A DNA stretch of 64,000 nt. Source: Thiobacillus sp. GTDB taxonomy: Bacteria > Pseudomonadota > Gammaproteobacteria > Burkholderiales > Thiobacillaceae. This document shows, piece by piece, positions 47,981 to 58,635 of the stretch. The DNA lies in NCBI GenBank assembly GCA_024708885.1, contig JANJXT010000035.1:1-64000 (forward strand), written 5' to 3'. The notes beneath the pieces were generated by a model, which saw only the letters and a list, made by a program, of their open reading frames with translations, was not told where the DNA came from and ran no database searches. Positions within the stretch are counted from its first letter, which is position 1. The number at the start of each line of letters is the position of its first letter. A program made the translations under genes and the position numbers.

Positions 47981-50095
47981 ATGCAAACGCCACACGCGAA
48001 CACACGCCGGATCGCCGGGACGCTGCTGCTGACGCTGAGCGTGCCCCTGCTGCTGTGGCAGGTGACCCCCGACAACCAGTTCACCATCACCCAGCCGCAA
48101 TTCCTGGTCGTCCACTCGCTGATGGAAATCTTCGCGGTGATCGTGGCGATGCTGGTTTTCTTCACCGGCCACGGCGCGGCGCAGGCGGAACGCTCCACCC
48201 GGGCGGTGGCGCTGGGAAGCGCCTTTCTCGCCGTCGGCGTGTTCGACATGCTGCATTTCCTGTCCTACATCGGCATGCCGGACGTGGTCAGTGAGAATTC
48301 GCCGCACAAGTCGATCGTGTTCTGGCTGCTCGGCCGTTTCGCGGCGGGGCTGGGCCTGCTGGTCTACGTGCTGCTTCCCGAACGCCCCCTGCGGCATTCG
48401 CCGTTGCAACGCCACGCCTGGCTCGGCGTGTTGCTCGTGGCCTGCGTGATCTCCTGGGCCTTGTTGAAGAGCCCCGAGCTTGCGCCCCGGATGTACGAGA
48501 CCGGGGTGGGGCTGACGCGGCTCAAGGTGGCGCTCGAATGGGGCGTGGTCGCGCTCTATCTGGGCGCCGCCGTACTGCTTGCCCTGCGGCGCAAGCAGAT
48601 CACGAATTGCGACTTCGACAGCCTGATGCTCGCCATCCTGCTGATGGCGGTGGGCGAGCTCTTCCTCGCCGTATACGTCCAGGTGACCAGCACCGCGAAC
48701 ATGCTGGGCCACGTCTACAAGGTGGCGGCCTACTATTTCCTTTACCGCGCCATCTACGCCGAAGCGGTGAGCCGGCCGTTCCGGCAGATGCGCCACATGC
48801 TCACCCATGACGATCTCACCGGGCTGCCCAACCGCACCGCATTCGGTGAACGCCTCAGGCAGTCGCTCGCGCGTGCGCGCGAGACGCAGCGCGCGGGTGC
48901 TGTGCTGCTGCTGGACCTCGATCACTTCCAGACCGTCAACGACACGCTGGGTCACGAGCAGGGCGATCTGCTGCTGGTCGCCGTCGCCGAGCGAATCCGG
49001 GCGACCCTGCCGGCGGATGCGTTCCTCGCCCGGTTCAGCGGTGACGAGTTCGTGATCCAGTTGGAAAATGCATCGGATGAGCGTGTGAAAGCGGTGGGGG
49101 AGAACCTGCTGCAGGCGCTGTCCCGCGAGTTCGACATCGGCAGCGACCGGCTCGGCATCAGTGTGAGCATTGGCATCGCCGTCTATCCGTCGGCTGACGA
49201 AACGGCCAGTGTCCTCATGCGCCATGCGGACCTCGCCCTGCACCGCGCCAAACAGACCGGACGCAACTGTCTGAGCGTGTTCAGCCGTGCGCTGGCGGAG
49301 GAAATGCAGCGCCGCGTCCTGCTCGAAGCGCGGCTCAAGCACGCACTCCAGCGGCGCGAACTGGTGCTGCACTACCAGCCCAGACACGAGATCGGCAGCG
49401 GCCGGCTGACGGGCTGGGAGGCGCTGCTGCGCTGGCAGTCGCCGGAGCTTGGCCACGTCAGCCCGGATGAATTCATCCCGCTGGCGGAGCGCAGCGGCCT
49501 GATCCTGCCGATCGGCGACTGGGTGCTGCGCGAAGCCTGCCGCCAGATGCGTGCGTGGCAGGACGCCGGACTGACACGTGGCACCATGGCGGTCAACCTG
49601 TCGGCGCGCCAGCTGCGCCAGATGGACCTCGCCGAAAAAGTCGCCATGGTCCTGCGCGATACCGGCCTTGCCCCCAGCGACCTCGAACTCGAGATCACCG
49701 AATCCTCCCTGATGGACAACCTCGCAAGCGCCGCCGCCGTGCTGCGCGAGCTGGAACGGCTCGGGCTGCGCATCGCCGTGGACGACTTCGGCACCGGCTA
49801 TTCGTCGCTGAGCTACCTGAAGACCTTCCCCATCCATTGCCTGAAGATCGACCGTTCGTTCATCCGCGACATTCCCGGCGACGAGGACGACGCCGCCATC
49901 GTGCGCACCATCATCGCGCTGGCGGAAAGCCTGGATCTGGACGTGGTTGCGGAGGGCGTGGAAACGGAGGCGCAGCTCGCCTACCTGCGCGCCAACCGCT
50001 GCGACCAGGCGCAGGGTTATCTGTTCAGCCGTCCGTTGCCGCCCGATGCGTGCCTTGGCCTCATGCGTGCCGAACAGCGCGCGGCGGTCGCGTAA
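47981..50095 (+). CDS. MASE3-like + GGDEF + EAL cyclic-di-GMP protein
   Basis: FDMLHFLSYIGMP; DLDHFQTVNDTLGHEQGD/RFSGDEF; GWEALLRW; DDFGTGYSSLSYLKTFPIHCLKIDRSFI. Confidence 0.93.
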   Translation: MQTPHANTRRIAGTLLLTLSVPLLLWQVTPDNQFTITQPQFLVVHSLMEIFAVIVAMLVFFTGHGAAQAERSTRAVALGSAFLAVGVFDMLHFLSYIGMPDVVSENSPHKSIVFWLLGRFAAGLGLLVYVLLPERPLRHSPLQRHAWLGVLLVACVISWALLKSPELAPRMYETGVGLTRLKVALEWGVVALYLGAAVLLALRRKQITNCDFDSLMLAILLMAVGELFLAVYVQVTSTANMLGHVYKVAAYYFLYRAIYAEAVSRPFRQMRHMLTHDDLTGLPNRTAFGERLRQSLARARETQRAGAVLLLDLDHFQTVNDTLGHEQGDLLLVAVAERIRATLPADAFLARFSGDEFVIQLENASDERVKAVGENLLQALSREFDIGSDRLGISVSIGIAVYPSADETASVLMRHADLALHRAKQTGRNCLSVFSRALAEEMQRRVLLEARLKHALQRRELVLHYQPRHEIGSGRLTGWEALLRWQSPELGHVSPDEFIPLAERSGLILPIGDWVLREACRQMRAWQDAGLTRGTMAVNLSARQLRQMDLAEKVAMVLRDTGLAPSDLELEITESSLMDNLASAAAVLRELERLGLRIAVDDFGTGYSSLSYLKTFPIHCLKIDRSFIRDIPGDEDDAAIVRTIIALAESLDLDVVAEGVETEAQLAYLRANRCDQAQGYLFSRPLPPDACLGLMRAEQRAAVA

Positions 50096-50110
50096 GGCGG
50101 GGAGGAAACG

Positions 50111-50136
50111 AAAAAACCGGGCAGCGCCCGGTTTCT
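50111..50136. terminator. Bidirectional terminator between the GGDEF-EAL gene and fbp
   Basis: AAAAAACCGGGC-AGC-GCCCGGTTT. Confidence 0.8.
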
Positions 50137-50155
50137 CCAGTCCGCATCAAGGTGC

Positions 50156-51169
50156 TTACGCCGCTTTTTCGTGGTGGTAAGCGCTCACCGTGTCGACCTC
50201 GTTCTTCGAGCCGAGAATCACCGGCACGCGCTGGTGCAGGCCGTCCGGCGCGATGTCGAGGATGCGCTGATAGCCGGTGGTGGCCGCGCCGCCGGCCTGC
50301 TCGACGATGAAGGCCATCGGATTGGCCTCGTACAGCAGGCGCAGCTTGCCGGCCTTGGCGGGATCCTTGGTGTCGCGCGGATACATGAAGATGCCGCCGC
50401 GGGTGAGGATGCGGTGCACTTCGGCGACCATCGAGGCGACCCAGCGCATGTTGAAATCCTTGCCGCGCGGACCTTCCTTGCCGGCGAGGCACTCGTCGAC
50501 GTAACGCTGCACCGGCGCTTCCCAGAAACGCCGGTTCGACGCATTGATGGCGAATTCCCGCGTGTCGACGGGGATCGTCATGTTGGGGTGGGTGAGCACG
50601 AATTCGCCGACGTCGCGGTCGAGCGTGAAGCCATTCACGCCGTTGCCCAGGGTCAGCACCAGCATGGTCGAGGAGCCATAGATCGCGTAGCCCGCGCACA
50701 CTTGCGTCGTCCCCGGCTGCAGGAAATGCTCCGCCTGCGCCGGGCGGTTCGGCACGGGGGCCTTGAGGATGGAAAAGATGGTGCCGACCGAGATGTTGAC
50801 GTCGACGTTGGAGGAGCCGTCGAGCGGGTCGAACACCAGCAGGTACTTGCCGAGCGGATACTGCGTGGGAATGTCGTACACCGTGTCCATTTCCTCGGAG
50901 GCCATGCCGGCGAGGTGCCCTGCCCACGCGTTGGAGCGGATCATGATGTCGTTGGTGATGACGTCGAGCTTTTTCTGCGTCTCTCCCTGCACGTTCTCGG
51001 AATCGAGCGAACCCATCACGCCGAGCAGCGCACCCTTGTTCACGGCATTGGAAATGGCCTTGCAGGCGGTGACGACGTCGTTGAGCAGCGAGGTGAAGTC
51101 GCCGGTGGCGCCGGCGGCGCGACGCTGCTCCTCGATGATGAACTGGGTGAGGGTGGTGCCGGTGTGCAC
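50156..51169 (-). CDS. fbp: Class I fructose-1,6-bisphosphatase (GTG start)
   Basis: [59 protein letters not shown]. Confidence 0.96.
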   Translation of the reverse strand: MHTGTTLTQFIIEEQRRAAGATGDFTSLLNDVVTACKAISNAVNKGALLGVMGSLDSENVQGETQKKLDVITNDIMIRSNAWAGHLAGMASEEMDTVYDIPTQYPLGKYLLVFDPLDGSSNVDVNISVGTIFSILKAPVPNRPAQAEHFLQPGTTQVCAGYAIYGSSTMLVLTLGNGVNGFTLDRDVGEFVLTHPNMTIPVDTREFAINASNRRFWEAPVQRYVDECLAGKEGPRGKDFNMRWVASMVAEVHRILTRGGIFMYPRDTKDPAKAGKLRLLYEANPMAFIVEQAGGAATTGYQRILDIAPDGLHQRVPVILGSKNEVDTVSAYHHEKAA

Positions 51170-51281
51170 GGTGAAGCTCCTTTTTCCATGTCGATAAACA
51201 ATTTTTATATCATACACGAAAAAAGTTTGGATTCATGCTGCGGACGCAGCGGCGGGCCGCCGATCGCGGGCCGCGGCGCGA

Positions 51282-52652
51282 TCAGCCCGCGTTGCCCGCG
51301 CCGCGCTGTCGCAGCACGTCCAGCAGCCTGCCGTGGAGGCCGCCGAAGCTGCCGTTGCTCATCACCAGCACCTGGTCGCCTGCCTGCGCGTCGTCTGCCA
51401 GCTGCGCGATGAGGGCGTCGAGATCGTCGAATACGCTCGCCTTGTCACCGAGCGGGGCGAGCGCCGCGCGCGCATCCCAGCCCAGATCGGCGCCATGGCA
51501 ATAGACCCGGTCGGCCCCGGCGAGGCTGCCCGGCAGCTGCGCTTTCATCACGCCGAGCTTCATCGTGTTGGAGCGCGGCTCCAGCACGGCGAGAATGCGC
51601 GCCGCACCGACCTTGCGGCGCAGGCCCTCGATGGTCGTGGCGATCGCGGTGGGATGGTGGGCGAAGTCGTCGTACACGGTGATGCCGTGCACGCTGCCGC
51701 GCACTTCCATGCGTCGTTTCACGTTCTCGAAGCGCGCCAGGGCGTCGATCGCCGCCGCGGCGGGCACGCCGGCGTGACGCGCGGCGGCGATGGCAGCGAG
51801 GGCGTTCATGCGGTTGTGCTCGCCGAATGCCGTCCAGTTCACGCGCCCCTGCAAAACACCGCCCAGGCTGACGTCGAAGCTGCCGTCAGCGTCGGGGGGA
51901 CCGGCCTGCCAGCCCGCGGCACTGCCGAAACGCTCCACCGGTGTCCACGCACCGCGCGCCAGCACGCGATCGAGCTTGCCGTCCTGCGCGTTGGCGATGA
52001 TCAGGCCGTTGCCGGGCACGGTGCGCACCAGATGGTGGAACTGCGTTTCGATCGCCGCGAGATCGGGAAAGATGTCGGCGTGATCGTATTCGAGATTGTT
52101 GAGGATGGCGGTGCGCGGCCGGTAGTGGACGAACTTGGAGCGCTTGTCGAAGAACGCGGTGTCGTATTCGTCCGCTTCGATGACGAAGAACGGGCTGTCG
52201 GTCAACCGTGCCGACAGGCCGAAATTCTGCGGAATGCCGCCGATGAGAAAACCCGGCGCCAGCCCCGCGTCTTCGAGGATCCACGCCAGCATCGCGCTGG
52301 TGGTGGTCTTGCCGTGGGTGCCGGCGACCGCGAGCACCCATTTGTCCCGCAGCATGGTGTCGGCGAGCCATTGCGGCCCGGAGGTGTACGGCAGGCCGCG
52401 GTCGAGGATGGCCTCCATCAGCGGCTGCTTGCCGCGGGCGACGACGTTGCCGACCACGAAGATGTCGGCACCGATGTCGGCCTGGCGCGCGTCCCAGCCT
52501 TCGATGAGCTCGATGCCGAGCGCGCGCAGCTGGTCCGACATGGGCGGGTACACGTTGGCGTCGCAACCGGTGACGGAATGTCCCGCGGCGCGGGCAATGG
52601 CGGCAATGCCGCCCATGAAGGTGCCGCAGATGCCGAGAATGTGGAGGTGCAT
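51282..52652 (-). CDS. mpl: UDP-N-acetylmuramate:L-alanyl-gamma-D-glutamyl-meso-diaminopimelate ligase
   Basis: MHLHILGICGTFMGGIAAIARAAGHSVTGCD; VAGTHGKTTTSAM; VYDDFAHHPTAI. Confidence 0.96.
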   Translation of the reverse strand: MHLHILGICGTFMGGIAAIARAAGHSVTGCDANVYPPMSDQLRALGIELIEGWDARQADIGADIFVVGNVVARGKQPLMEAILDRGLPYTSGPQWLADTMLRDKWVLAVAGTHGKTTTSAMLAWILEDAGLAPGFLIGGIPQNFGLSARLTDSPFFVIEADEYDTAFFDKRSKFVHYRPRTAILNNLEYDHADIFPDLAAIETQFHHLVRTVPGNGLIIANAQDGKLDRVLARGAWTPVERFGSAAGWQAGPPDADGSFDVSLGGVLQGRVNWTAFGEHNRMNALAAIAAARHAGVPAAAAIDALARFENVKRRMEVRGSVHGITVYDDFAHHPTAIATTIEGLRRKVGAARILAVLEPRSNTMKLGVMKAQLPGSLAGADRVYCHGADLGWDARAALAPLGDKASVFDDLDALIAQLADDAQAGDQVLVMSNGSFGGLHGRLLDVLRQRGAGNAG

Positions 52653-52660
52653 GATTTTCA

Positions 52661-52750
52661 GGGATCAGGGATCAGGGATCAGGGATCAGGGATCAGGGAT
52701 CAGGGGTCAGGGGTCAGGGATCAGGGATCAGGGATCAGGGATCAGGGATT
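52661..52750. repeat. Tandem heptamer array (GGGATCA)n, 12 full units plus a partial
   Basis: Direct count: units 7 and 8 read GGGGTCA, all others GGGATCA. Confidence 0.97.
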
Positions 52751-54665
52751 ATCCCACGGCGGGGGCGCGCGGCTGCTGGACGAGATGGGTCAGCAGCGCG
52801 CGCAGTTTGGCGGGGCGCAGGGGCTTGTGCAGCAGGGGCAGGCCGGCCTGGGCGATGCGTTGCAGACTTTCCGGTGCGGTGTCGCCGGTGATGAGGATGG
52901 CGGGGATGCCGGGGCCGAATTTCTCGCGCAGGCGCGCGATCGCCGCGATCCCGTCGGTGTCGCCGGGCAGGCGATAATCCGAGATGATGACGTCGGGCGC
53001 GCATTCGAGGCTGTCGAGCCACTGCTCGGCTTCGTCGGCGTTGCGGGCGGTGACCAGACCGATGTTCCAGTTGTCGAACAGCTCCGCCATGCCGTGCAGG
53101 ATGGCGTTTTCGTCGTCGACCAGCAGCACCAGGGTGTCGGGCGGAATCACGTCGGTGACGGCACTGGCGCTGACGGATGGGCTCGCACGCACGCGCGCGG
53201 GGTCGCCAAGCGGCACATCGATGCTGAACCTGGAGCCGTGGCCCGGGCGCGAGACGAGGTCGATGCGGTGGCCCAGCAGACGCGCCAGGCGCGAGACGAT
53301 GGCCAGTCCCAGGCCGAGCCCCTTGTTGCGGTTGCGTGCCGGATTGTTGAGCTGGACGAATTCCTGGAACACGCTTTTCTGCAGCTCGGGCGGAATGCCC
53401 CGCCCGCTGTCGATGACGCTGATGCGCAGCATGCGGCCGCGGCGCCGGCAGCCGACCAGTACCCCGCCGTCGTCGGTGTAGCGGATGGCGTTGGTGATGA
53501 GGTTGGCGAGTATGCGTTCGATCAGCAGCGGGTCGCTGCAGATCACCGCATTGCAGGGGCGGATGCGCAGCTTGAGGTGTTTCTCCCCCGCCAGCGCGCC
53601 GAACTGCTTGCCGAGGACGTCGAACAGGGGCTGTAGCGCGATGTGCTCCGGGTGCGCCGCGATCGCGCCGGCATCCAGCCGCGAGATGTCCAGCAGCGCA
53701 TTGAACAGCAGCTCCATGGCGGCGGTCGATGCCTCGATGTTCTCCACCAGCGTCTGCGTCTCGGGCTCGCGGCTGCGCGTTTTCAGCGCGGCGACGAACA
53801 GCGACAGCGCGTGCAGCGGTTGGCGCAGGTCGTGGCTGGCCGCCGCGAGAAAACGCGATTTGGCCTGATTCGCGCGTTCGGCCTGGTCCTTCTTCGCGGC
53901 GAGGTCGGCGGTTGCGTCGAGAATGCGCAGCTCAAGCTCGGTGCGGTGTGCCTGCAGCGCTTCGGCCATGCGGTCGACGCCGCGCGACAGCTGGCCGATT
54001 TCGCCGGCCGTGGTCAGCCGCGCACGCGCGCCGAGATCGCCCTGCGCCAGGCGCTCGACCGCGTCGCCGATCTGTCCCAGCTGTCCGGCAAGCCGGTTGG
54101 ACAGCCGCCAGGCGAGCACGGCGCTCAGGGCCAGCGCCGCCACCATGAGGAATGCGGCATGCAGCAGCGTGGTGTGCCGGAAGGCCCGGATCTCGTCGCG
54201 CGAGACGGTGATCTCGACTTCGCCGAGCAGGGGGCTTGCCGCCACGCCGGAATCCAGGGTGGCGGACAGGTTGGCGGTGGGCAGCACGATGGGGACGCGC
54301 CGGTGCAAGCGCCCGTCGTCGTCCGCTTCCTGCGGCGGCGCACCCAGTCCCACGATCAGGCGCTGCTGCGGATCGAGTACGCGTGCCGACGTGAGCCGGT
54401 TGTCCTTCATCTCGCCTTCCAACTGGCTGTGCACCCTGGCGAAATCGCCTGCCACGAGCGCGTAGGGCAGCACGTCGGCGAGATGGTGCGCGGCGCTGTT
54501 GGCGCGTGCCTGCAATTCCGCATCCGCCTGCGACAGGGTGCGCGTGGTGAAATGGGCGACCATGCCGAACGCCGTGAGCAGCGCCGGCAGCAGCGCGATC
54601 GGCAGGATGCGGCGGCGGATGCTGCCGCCCCGGCCGGGCAGCCGCGTGACGCTGGTGTGCGTCAC
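52749..54665 (-). CDS. Hybrid sensor histidine kinase with C-terminal receiver (GTG start)
   Basis: FLAAASHDLRQPLHALSLFVAAL H-box; GLGLGLAIVSRLARLLGH; receiver VLLVDDENAILHGM. Confidence 0.93.
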   Translation of the reverse strand: MTHTSVTRLPGRGGSIRRRILPIALLPALLTAFGMVAHFTTRTLSQADAELQARANSAAHHLADVLPYALVAGDFARVHSQLEGEMKDNRLTSARVLDPQQRLIVGLGAPPQEADDDGRLHRRVPIVLPTANLSATLDSGVAASPLLGEVEITVSRDEIRAFRHTTLLHAAFLMVAALALSAVLAWRLSNRLAGQLGQIGDAVERLAQGDLGARARLTTAGEIGQLSRGVDRMAEALQAHRTELELRILDATADLAAKKDQAERANQAKSRFLAAASHDLRQPLHALSLFVAALKTRSREPETQTLVENIEASTAAMELLFNALLDISRLDAGAIAAHPEHIALQPLFDVLGKQFGALAGEKHLKLRIRPCNAVICSDPLLIERILANLITNAIRYTDDGGVLVGCRRRGRMLRISVIDSGRGIPPELQKSVFQEFVQLNNPARNRNKGLGLGLAIVSRLARLLGHRIDLVSRPGHGSRFSIDVPLGDPARVRASPSVSASAVTDVIPPDTLVLLVDDENAILHGMAELFDNWNIGLVTARNADEAEQWLDSLECAPDVIISDYRLPGDTDGIAAIARLREKFGPGIPAILITGDTAPESLQRIAQAGLPLLHKPLRPAKLRALLTHLVQQPRAPAVG

Positions 54666-55330
54666 CCCTGCGTGCGGCGCTGCATGGCCAGAACGGCCTC
54701 GGCGCGGTTGTTGACCCCGAGGGCGCGGAAGATTGCGGCGACGTGGATCTTCACCGTGGATTCGGACAGCGCAAGCAGCTCGGCAATGGTCTTGTTGGGG
54801 CACCCGCGTGCCAGCAGGCGCGCCACCTCGAATTGCCGCGCCGTCAGGCCGGCGTGCTGCAGCCCCGGAATCTGTGCTCCGGGCGCTGCCGCCGTGACTT
54901 CGGCGTCGCTGCCGAAACGGGGTATGAAAACGTAGCCGGCGAGGACCTGACGCAGCGCCCGCAGCATGATTTCAGTGGAGGACGATTTGGGAATGTAGCC
55001 GAGCGCACCGGCGCCGATCACCTGGCGCACGTCCTGCGGCGCTTCGGAGGCCGACAGCACCACCAGGGGAATGTCGGGAAAGCGGCTGCGAAACTGCGCG
55101 ATACCCTGGATGCCGACGAAGCCGGGCATGTTGAGGTCGACCAGCGCGAGATCGAGGTCGGTGTGCAGCGCCGCCTGGGCGAACAGGCTCGGATAGTCGT
55201 GCGCGTCGAGAATGATGGTGCGCGGCGCGAGTCGTGCGACCACGTGGCGCACGCCTTCGCGGATCAGCGGATGGTCGTCGGCCAGCAGCGCTTTGAAAGT
55301 GACGCTTGACGGCGCCGTTCTCGCATTCAT
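54662..55330 (-). CDS. NarL/LuxR-family response regulator
   Basis: KALLADDHPLIREGVR receiver; LTARQFEVARLLARGCPNKTIAELLALSESTVKIHVAAIFRALGVNNRAEAV. Confidence 0.95.
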   Translation of the reverse strand: MNARTAPSSVTFKALLADDHPLIREGVRHVVARLAPRTIILDAHDYPSLFAQAALHTDLDLALVDLNMPGFVGIQGIAQFRSRFPDIPLVVLSASEAPQDVRQVIGAGALGYIPKSSSTEIMLRALRQVLAGYVFIPRFGSDAEVTAAAPGAQIPGLQHAGLTARQFEVARLLARGCPNKTIAELLALSESTVKIHVAAIFRALGVNNRAEAVLAMQRRTQG

Positions 55331-55372
55331 GCGCGCGATTTTACCAGCCCGGCGGCCCGGTCGCGCCGGGCT

Positions 55373-55846
55373 TCAGCGGCCGCGTACCCTGCGCAGGCCT
55401 TCGTCGATGGCGGCCTCCAGGTAACCGAAGTAGTAGTCCGGCGTCAGCAGGCCGACAAGCGGGTCGCCGGTCTCGTTGCCGCGCGTGTCGTAGACCTTCA
55501 CCGTCGGCACCATGATCACCTTGCTTGCCGCGGCGAACGCGCCCTCGGTGGTCGGCTTGCCGTCGAAGCCGGTGAGCGGCCGGGTCGAGCTCATCTCGAC
55601 CTCACGGATGATGACACGCTTGCGATAGGCGCGGTCCTTGTGCATCGGCACCAGGTATTCGCGCTTGACGCGCTCGCAGAAATGGCAGAACGCGCTGGAG
55701 TACAGGATGAGAATCGGCACCTGACGGCGCGCGGCTTCGCGCGCGTCGGCTTGCAGGTTCGCCGCACGCACCAGGCCGTCGTCGGCACGGACGTTCAGCG
55801 TGAGCCCCCATGCTAGAATCAAAGCCCATGCCGCGAGTCGCCGCAT
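55373..55846 (-). CDS. Periplasmic thioredoxin-fold protein (SoxW/thioredoxin_7-like)
   Basis: Signal peptide; [22 protein letters not shown] CxxC motif. Confidence 0.8.
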   Translation of the reverse strand: MRRLAAWALILAWGLTLNVRADDGLVRAANLQADAREAARRQVPILILYSSAFCHFCERVKREYLVPMHKDRAYRKRVIIREVEMSSTRPLTGFDGKPTTEGAFAAASKVIMVPTVKVYDTRGNETGDPLVGLLTPDYYFGYLEAAIDEGLRRVRGR

Positions 55847-55928
55847 GGTGCTGCGTGTGTGCTGTCGCATGCCGCCCACCGAATCCCTCTGTCGCGTTTC
55901 CACCGCCCCGATTACCTTGCCTGCCGAC

Positions 55929-56846
55929 ATGCAAACCCTGACCATCGCTTCCCGTGAAAGTGCCCTTGCCATGTGGCAGGCCGAGCATATCCGCGATCGC
56001 CTGCGCGCACTCCACCCGGGATGCGACGTCGACATTCTGGGCATGACCACGCGCGGCGACCAGATTCTCGACGTCACGCTTTCCAAGATCGGCGGCAAGG
56101 GCCTGTTTGTCAAGGAGCTCGAGGTGGCGCTGGAAGCCGGCCGTGCCGATCTCGCGGTGCATTCGATGAAGGACGTGCCGATGGAACTGCCGCCGGGCTT
56201 CACGCTGGCGGTGATCGGCGAGCGCGAGGACCCGCGCGACGCCTTCGTCTCCAGCCGCTACGCGCATCTGTCCGACCTGCCGCCGGGCGGCGTCGTCGGC
56301 ACTTCCAGCCTGCGCCGCGAAGCCCAGCTGCGCGCGCGCTATCCGCATCTCGCGGTGAAACCCCTGCGCGGCAACGTCGGCACGCGCCTGAAAAAGCTCG
56401 ACGAAGGCCAGTTCGATGCCATCCTGCTGGCGGCTGCCGGCCTCAAGCGCCTCGGCCTGGGCGCGCGCATCCGCAGCCTGCTGTCGGTGGAGGACAGCAT
56501 CCCCGCCGCCGGCCAGGGGGCGCTCGGCATCGAAATCCGCAGCGGCCGGGACGACGTCGCCGCGCTGCTCGCGCCGCTCGATCATCCCGCGACCGCGGTC
56601 TGCGTACGTGCCGAGCGCCAGGTCAGCCGCGTGCTCGGCGGCAGCTGCCAGGTGCCGCTCGGCGCGCATGCCGTCCTCGAAGGCGGCATCCTGCGCATCG
56701 CCGGCTTCGTCGCCCGTCCCGACGGCAGCGCATTCATCCACGAGCGCGCCGAGGGCGATGCCGCCGACCCGGAGGCGGTCGGCCAGGCGCTCGCCGACAA
56801 GCTGCTTGCGCAGGGCGCGCGCGCCGTCCTCGACGCCATCGCATGA
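55929..56846 (+). CDS. hemC: Hydroxymethylbilane synthase
   Basis: [62 protein letters not shown]. Confidence 0.97.
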   Translation: MQTLTIASRESALAMWQAEHIRDRLRALHPGCDVDILGMTTRGDQILDVTLSKIGGKGLFVKELEVALEAGRADLAVHSMKDVPMELPPGFTLAVIGEREDPRDAFVSSRYAHLSDLPPGGVVGTSSLRREAQLRARYPHLAVKPLRGNVGTRLKKLDEGQFDAILLAAAGLKRLGLGARIRSLLSVEDSIPAAGQGALGIEIRSGRDDVAALLAPLDHPATAVCVRAERQVSRVLGGSCQVPLGAHAVLEGGILRIAGFVARPDGSAFIHERAEGDAADPEAVGQALADKLLAQGARAVLDAIA

Positions 56847-57610
56847 CCGGGCCGCTCGCCGGGCGTACCGTGCTGGTCACCCGCCCCACGCACCAGGCGC
56901 AGGGGCTGGCCGAGCGGATTCGCGCGGCGGGCGGCGACGCCTTCGTCTTCCCTGCGCTCGCCATCGAGGCCGTGCCGCACGCCGAGCTCGCGGCCGCCCT
57001 CGCGCGGCTCCCGGCCGCCGCTGTGCTGGTTTTTGTCAGCCCCAATGCCGCACGATTCGGCATGGCGGCGATTCGCGCCGCAGGGGGCCTGCCGCCGTCG
57101 GCGCAGGTGTTCGCGGTGGGGCCGGGCACGGCACGCGCGCTGGCCGCCGCCGGCCTTGGCAGCGCAATCGTTCCGGACGGACAGGACAGTGAAGCGCTGC
57201 TCGCGCTGCCCGCGTTGCAGGACGTGGCGGGGCGGCAGGTGCTGGTCGTGCGCGGCGTCGGCGGGCGGCCGCTGCTGGCCGACACGCTCGCGGCGCGCGG
57301 CGCGCAGGTCGCCTTCCTCGAATGTTACCGGCGCAGCTGCCCGCACGACGATCCTGCGCCGTTGCTGGCGCGCTGGCAGGCGGGCGGCATCGACGCGGTG
57401 ACCGTCGCCAGCGCCGAGACCCTGCACAACCTGGCCCAGCTGCTGGGGCAGGCGGGCATGCCGCTGCTTCTGAATACCCCGGTTTTCGCGCCGCATGCGA
57501 AAATCGCCGAGGCCGCCCGCCGTTTTGGCGTCGCACGCGCGATCACCACTGAAGGGGGCGACGCCGGTCTGGCGGACGGCCTGGTGAACTGGTTCAGGGA
57601 CAACACATGA
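56843..57610 (+). CDS. hemD: Uroporphyrinogen-III synthase
   Basis: [30 protein letters not shown]; overlaps the hemC stop. Confidence 0.93.
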   Translation: MTGPLAGRTVLVTRPTHQAQGLAERIRAAGGDAFVFPALAIEAVPHAELAAALARLPAAAVLVFVSPNAARFGMAAIRAAGGLPPSAQVFAVGPGTARALAAAGLGSAIVPDGQDSEALLALPALQDVAGRQVLVVRGVGGRPLLADTLAARGAQVAFLECYRRSCPHDDPAPLLARWQAGGIDAVTVASAETLHNLAQLLGQAGMPLLLNTPVFAPHAKIAEAARRFGVARAITTEGGDAGLADGLVNWFRDNT

Positions 57611-58635
57611 GCGACATTTCCGAGACGATTGCAGCGCCAGCGGCCCCTGCACCGACGCGGCCGCAGACCAGTCATGGTCCGATGTGGCTCGCGCTGATGC
57701 TTGCGGTGCTGGCGCTCGCCGTCGCCGCGTGGTCGTGGTCCGACAGCCGCGAGCGCATCCGCGATCTCAAGGCCGAACTCGGCCGCCGCCTCGCCGAAAC
57801 CGGACAGACGGCGAGCGAGACCCGGCTGCTCGCGCGCAACGCCGACGACGCGATGCGGCAGGCCACTGAAAAACTCGCGCAGCTGGAAGCGCAGCTGGCC
57901 ACCTCGCAGCAGCAGCAACTCTCGCTTGAAGCCCTGTACAAGGACCTGTCGCAGGGGCGCGACCAGTGGACGCTGGCCGAAATCGAGCAGGTGCTGCTGA
58001 CCGCGGCGCAACAGCTGCAACTGGCCGGCAACGTGCGCGCCGCCATCATTGCGCTGGAAGGCGCCGACACCCGCCTGCAGCGTCTCGACAAGCCGCAGTT
58101 CACCCCGCTGCGGCGCGCCATCGCCGTCGACCTCGCCAACCTGCGTGCGGTCCCCTCGGTCGACGAAGTGGGCGCCAACGCGCGCATCGAGGCACTGGCG
58201 GCGCGCCATGCAGGCTGGCCGCTCGCGAGTGCGCAGGCATCCGAAGCCACGGCAGCGGCACCGCGCGGTGCGGGGCGCGCCGCCAACCTCGGTCAGGAGC
58301 TGTGGACGGAAATGAAGCGCCTGGTGCAGATCCGCCGCGCCGAAGGCAATGAGGCGGTGCTGCTGCCGCCTGATCAGGCCTATTTCCTACGCGAAAACCT
58401 GCGCCTGCGCCTGCTCTCCGCGCGCCTCGCCCTGCTCTCGGAAGACCAGGCCGCGTTCAAGGCCGATCTCCAGGCGGTGGCCGACATGCTGACGCGCTAC
58501 TTCAACACGCGCGACGCGGGCGTGGTCGCCGCGCTCAAGGAAGTGCACCGCCTGGCGAGCCTGCAGATCGTGCACAAGTTGCCCGGCATCGATGCCAGCC
58601 TTGCCGCGCTGGACGCGTTGAAGGGCACGCCCTGA
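57607..58635 (+). CDS. hemX: HemX-like protein of the heme operon
   Basis: Single TM plus coiled coil; QWTLAEIEQVLLTAAQQLQLAGNVRAAIIALEGAD. Confidence 0.9.
   Translation: MSDISETIAAPAAPAPTRPQTSHGPMWLALMLAVLALAVAAWSWSDSRERIRDLKAELGRRLAETGQTASETRLLARNADDAMRQATEKLAQLEAQLATSQQQQLSLEALYKDLSQGRDQWTLAEIEQVLLTAAQQLQLAGNVRAAIIALEGADTRLQRLDKPQFTPLRRAIAVDLANLRAVPSVDEVGANARIEALAARHAGWPLASAQASEATAAAPRGAGRAANLGQELWTEMKRLVQIRRAEGNEAVLLPPDQAYFLRENLRLRLLSARLALLSEDQAAFKADLQAVADMLTRYFNTRDAGVVAALKEVHRLASLQIVHKLPGIDASLAALDALKGTP

Noticed and set aside
52661-52750. CRISPR array
   Set aside because: Contiguous 7-nt tandem repeats with no spacers and no cas genes nearby.
52135-52977. ORF encoding GSGIRDQGSGIRDQ repeats
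   Set aside because: Results from translating the GGGATCA heptamer array, antisense to mpl; not a repeat protein.
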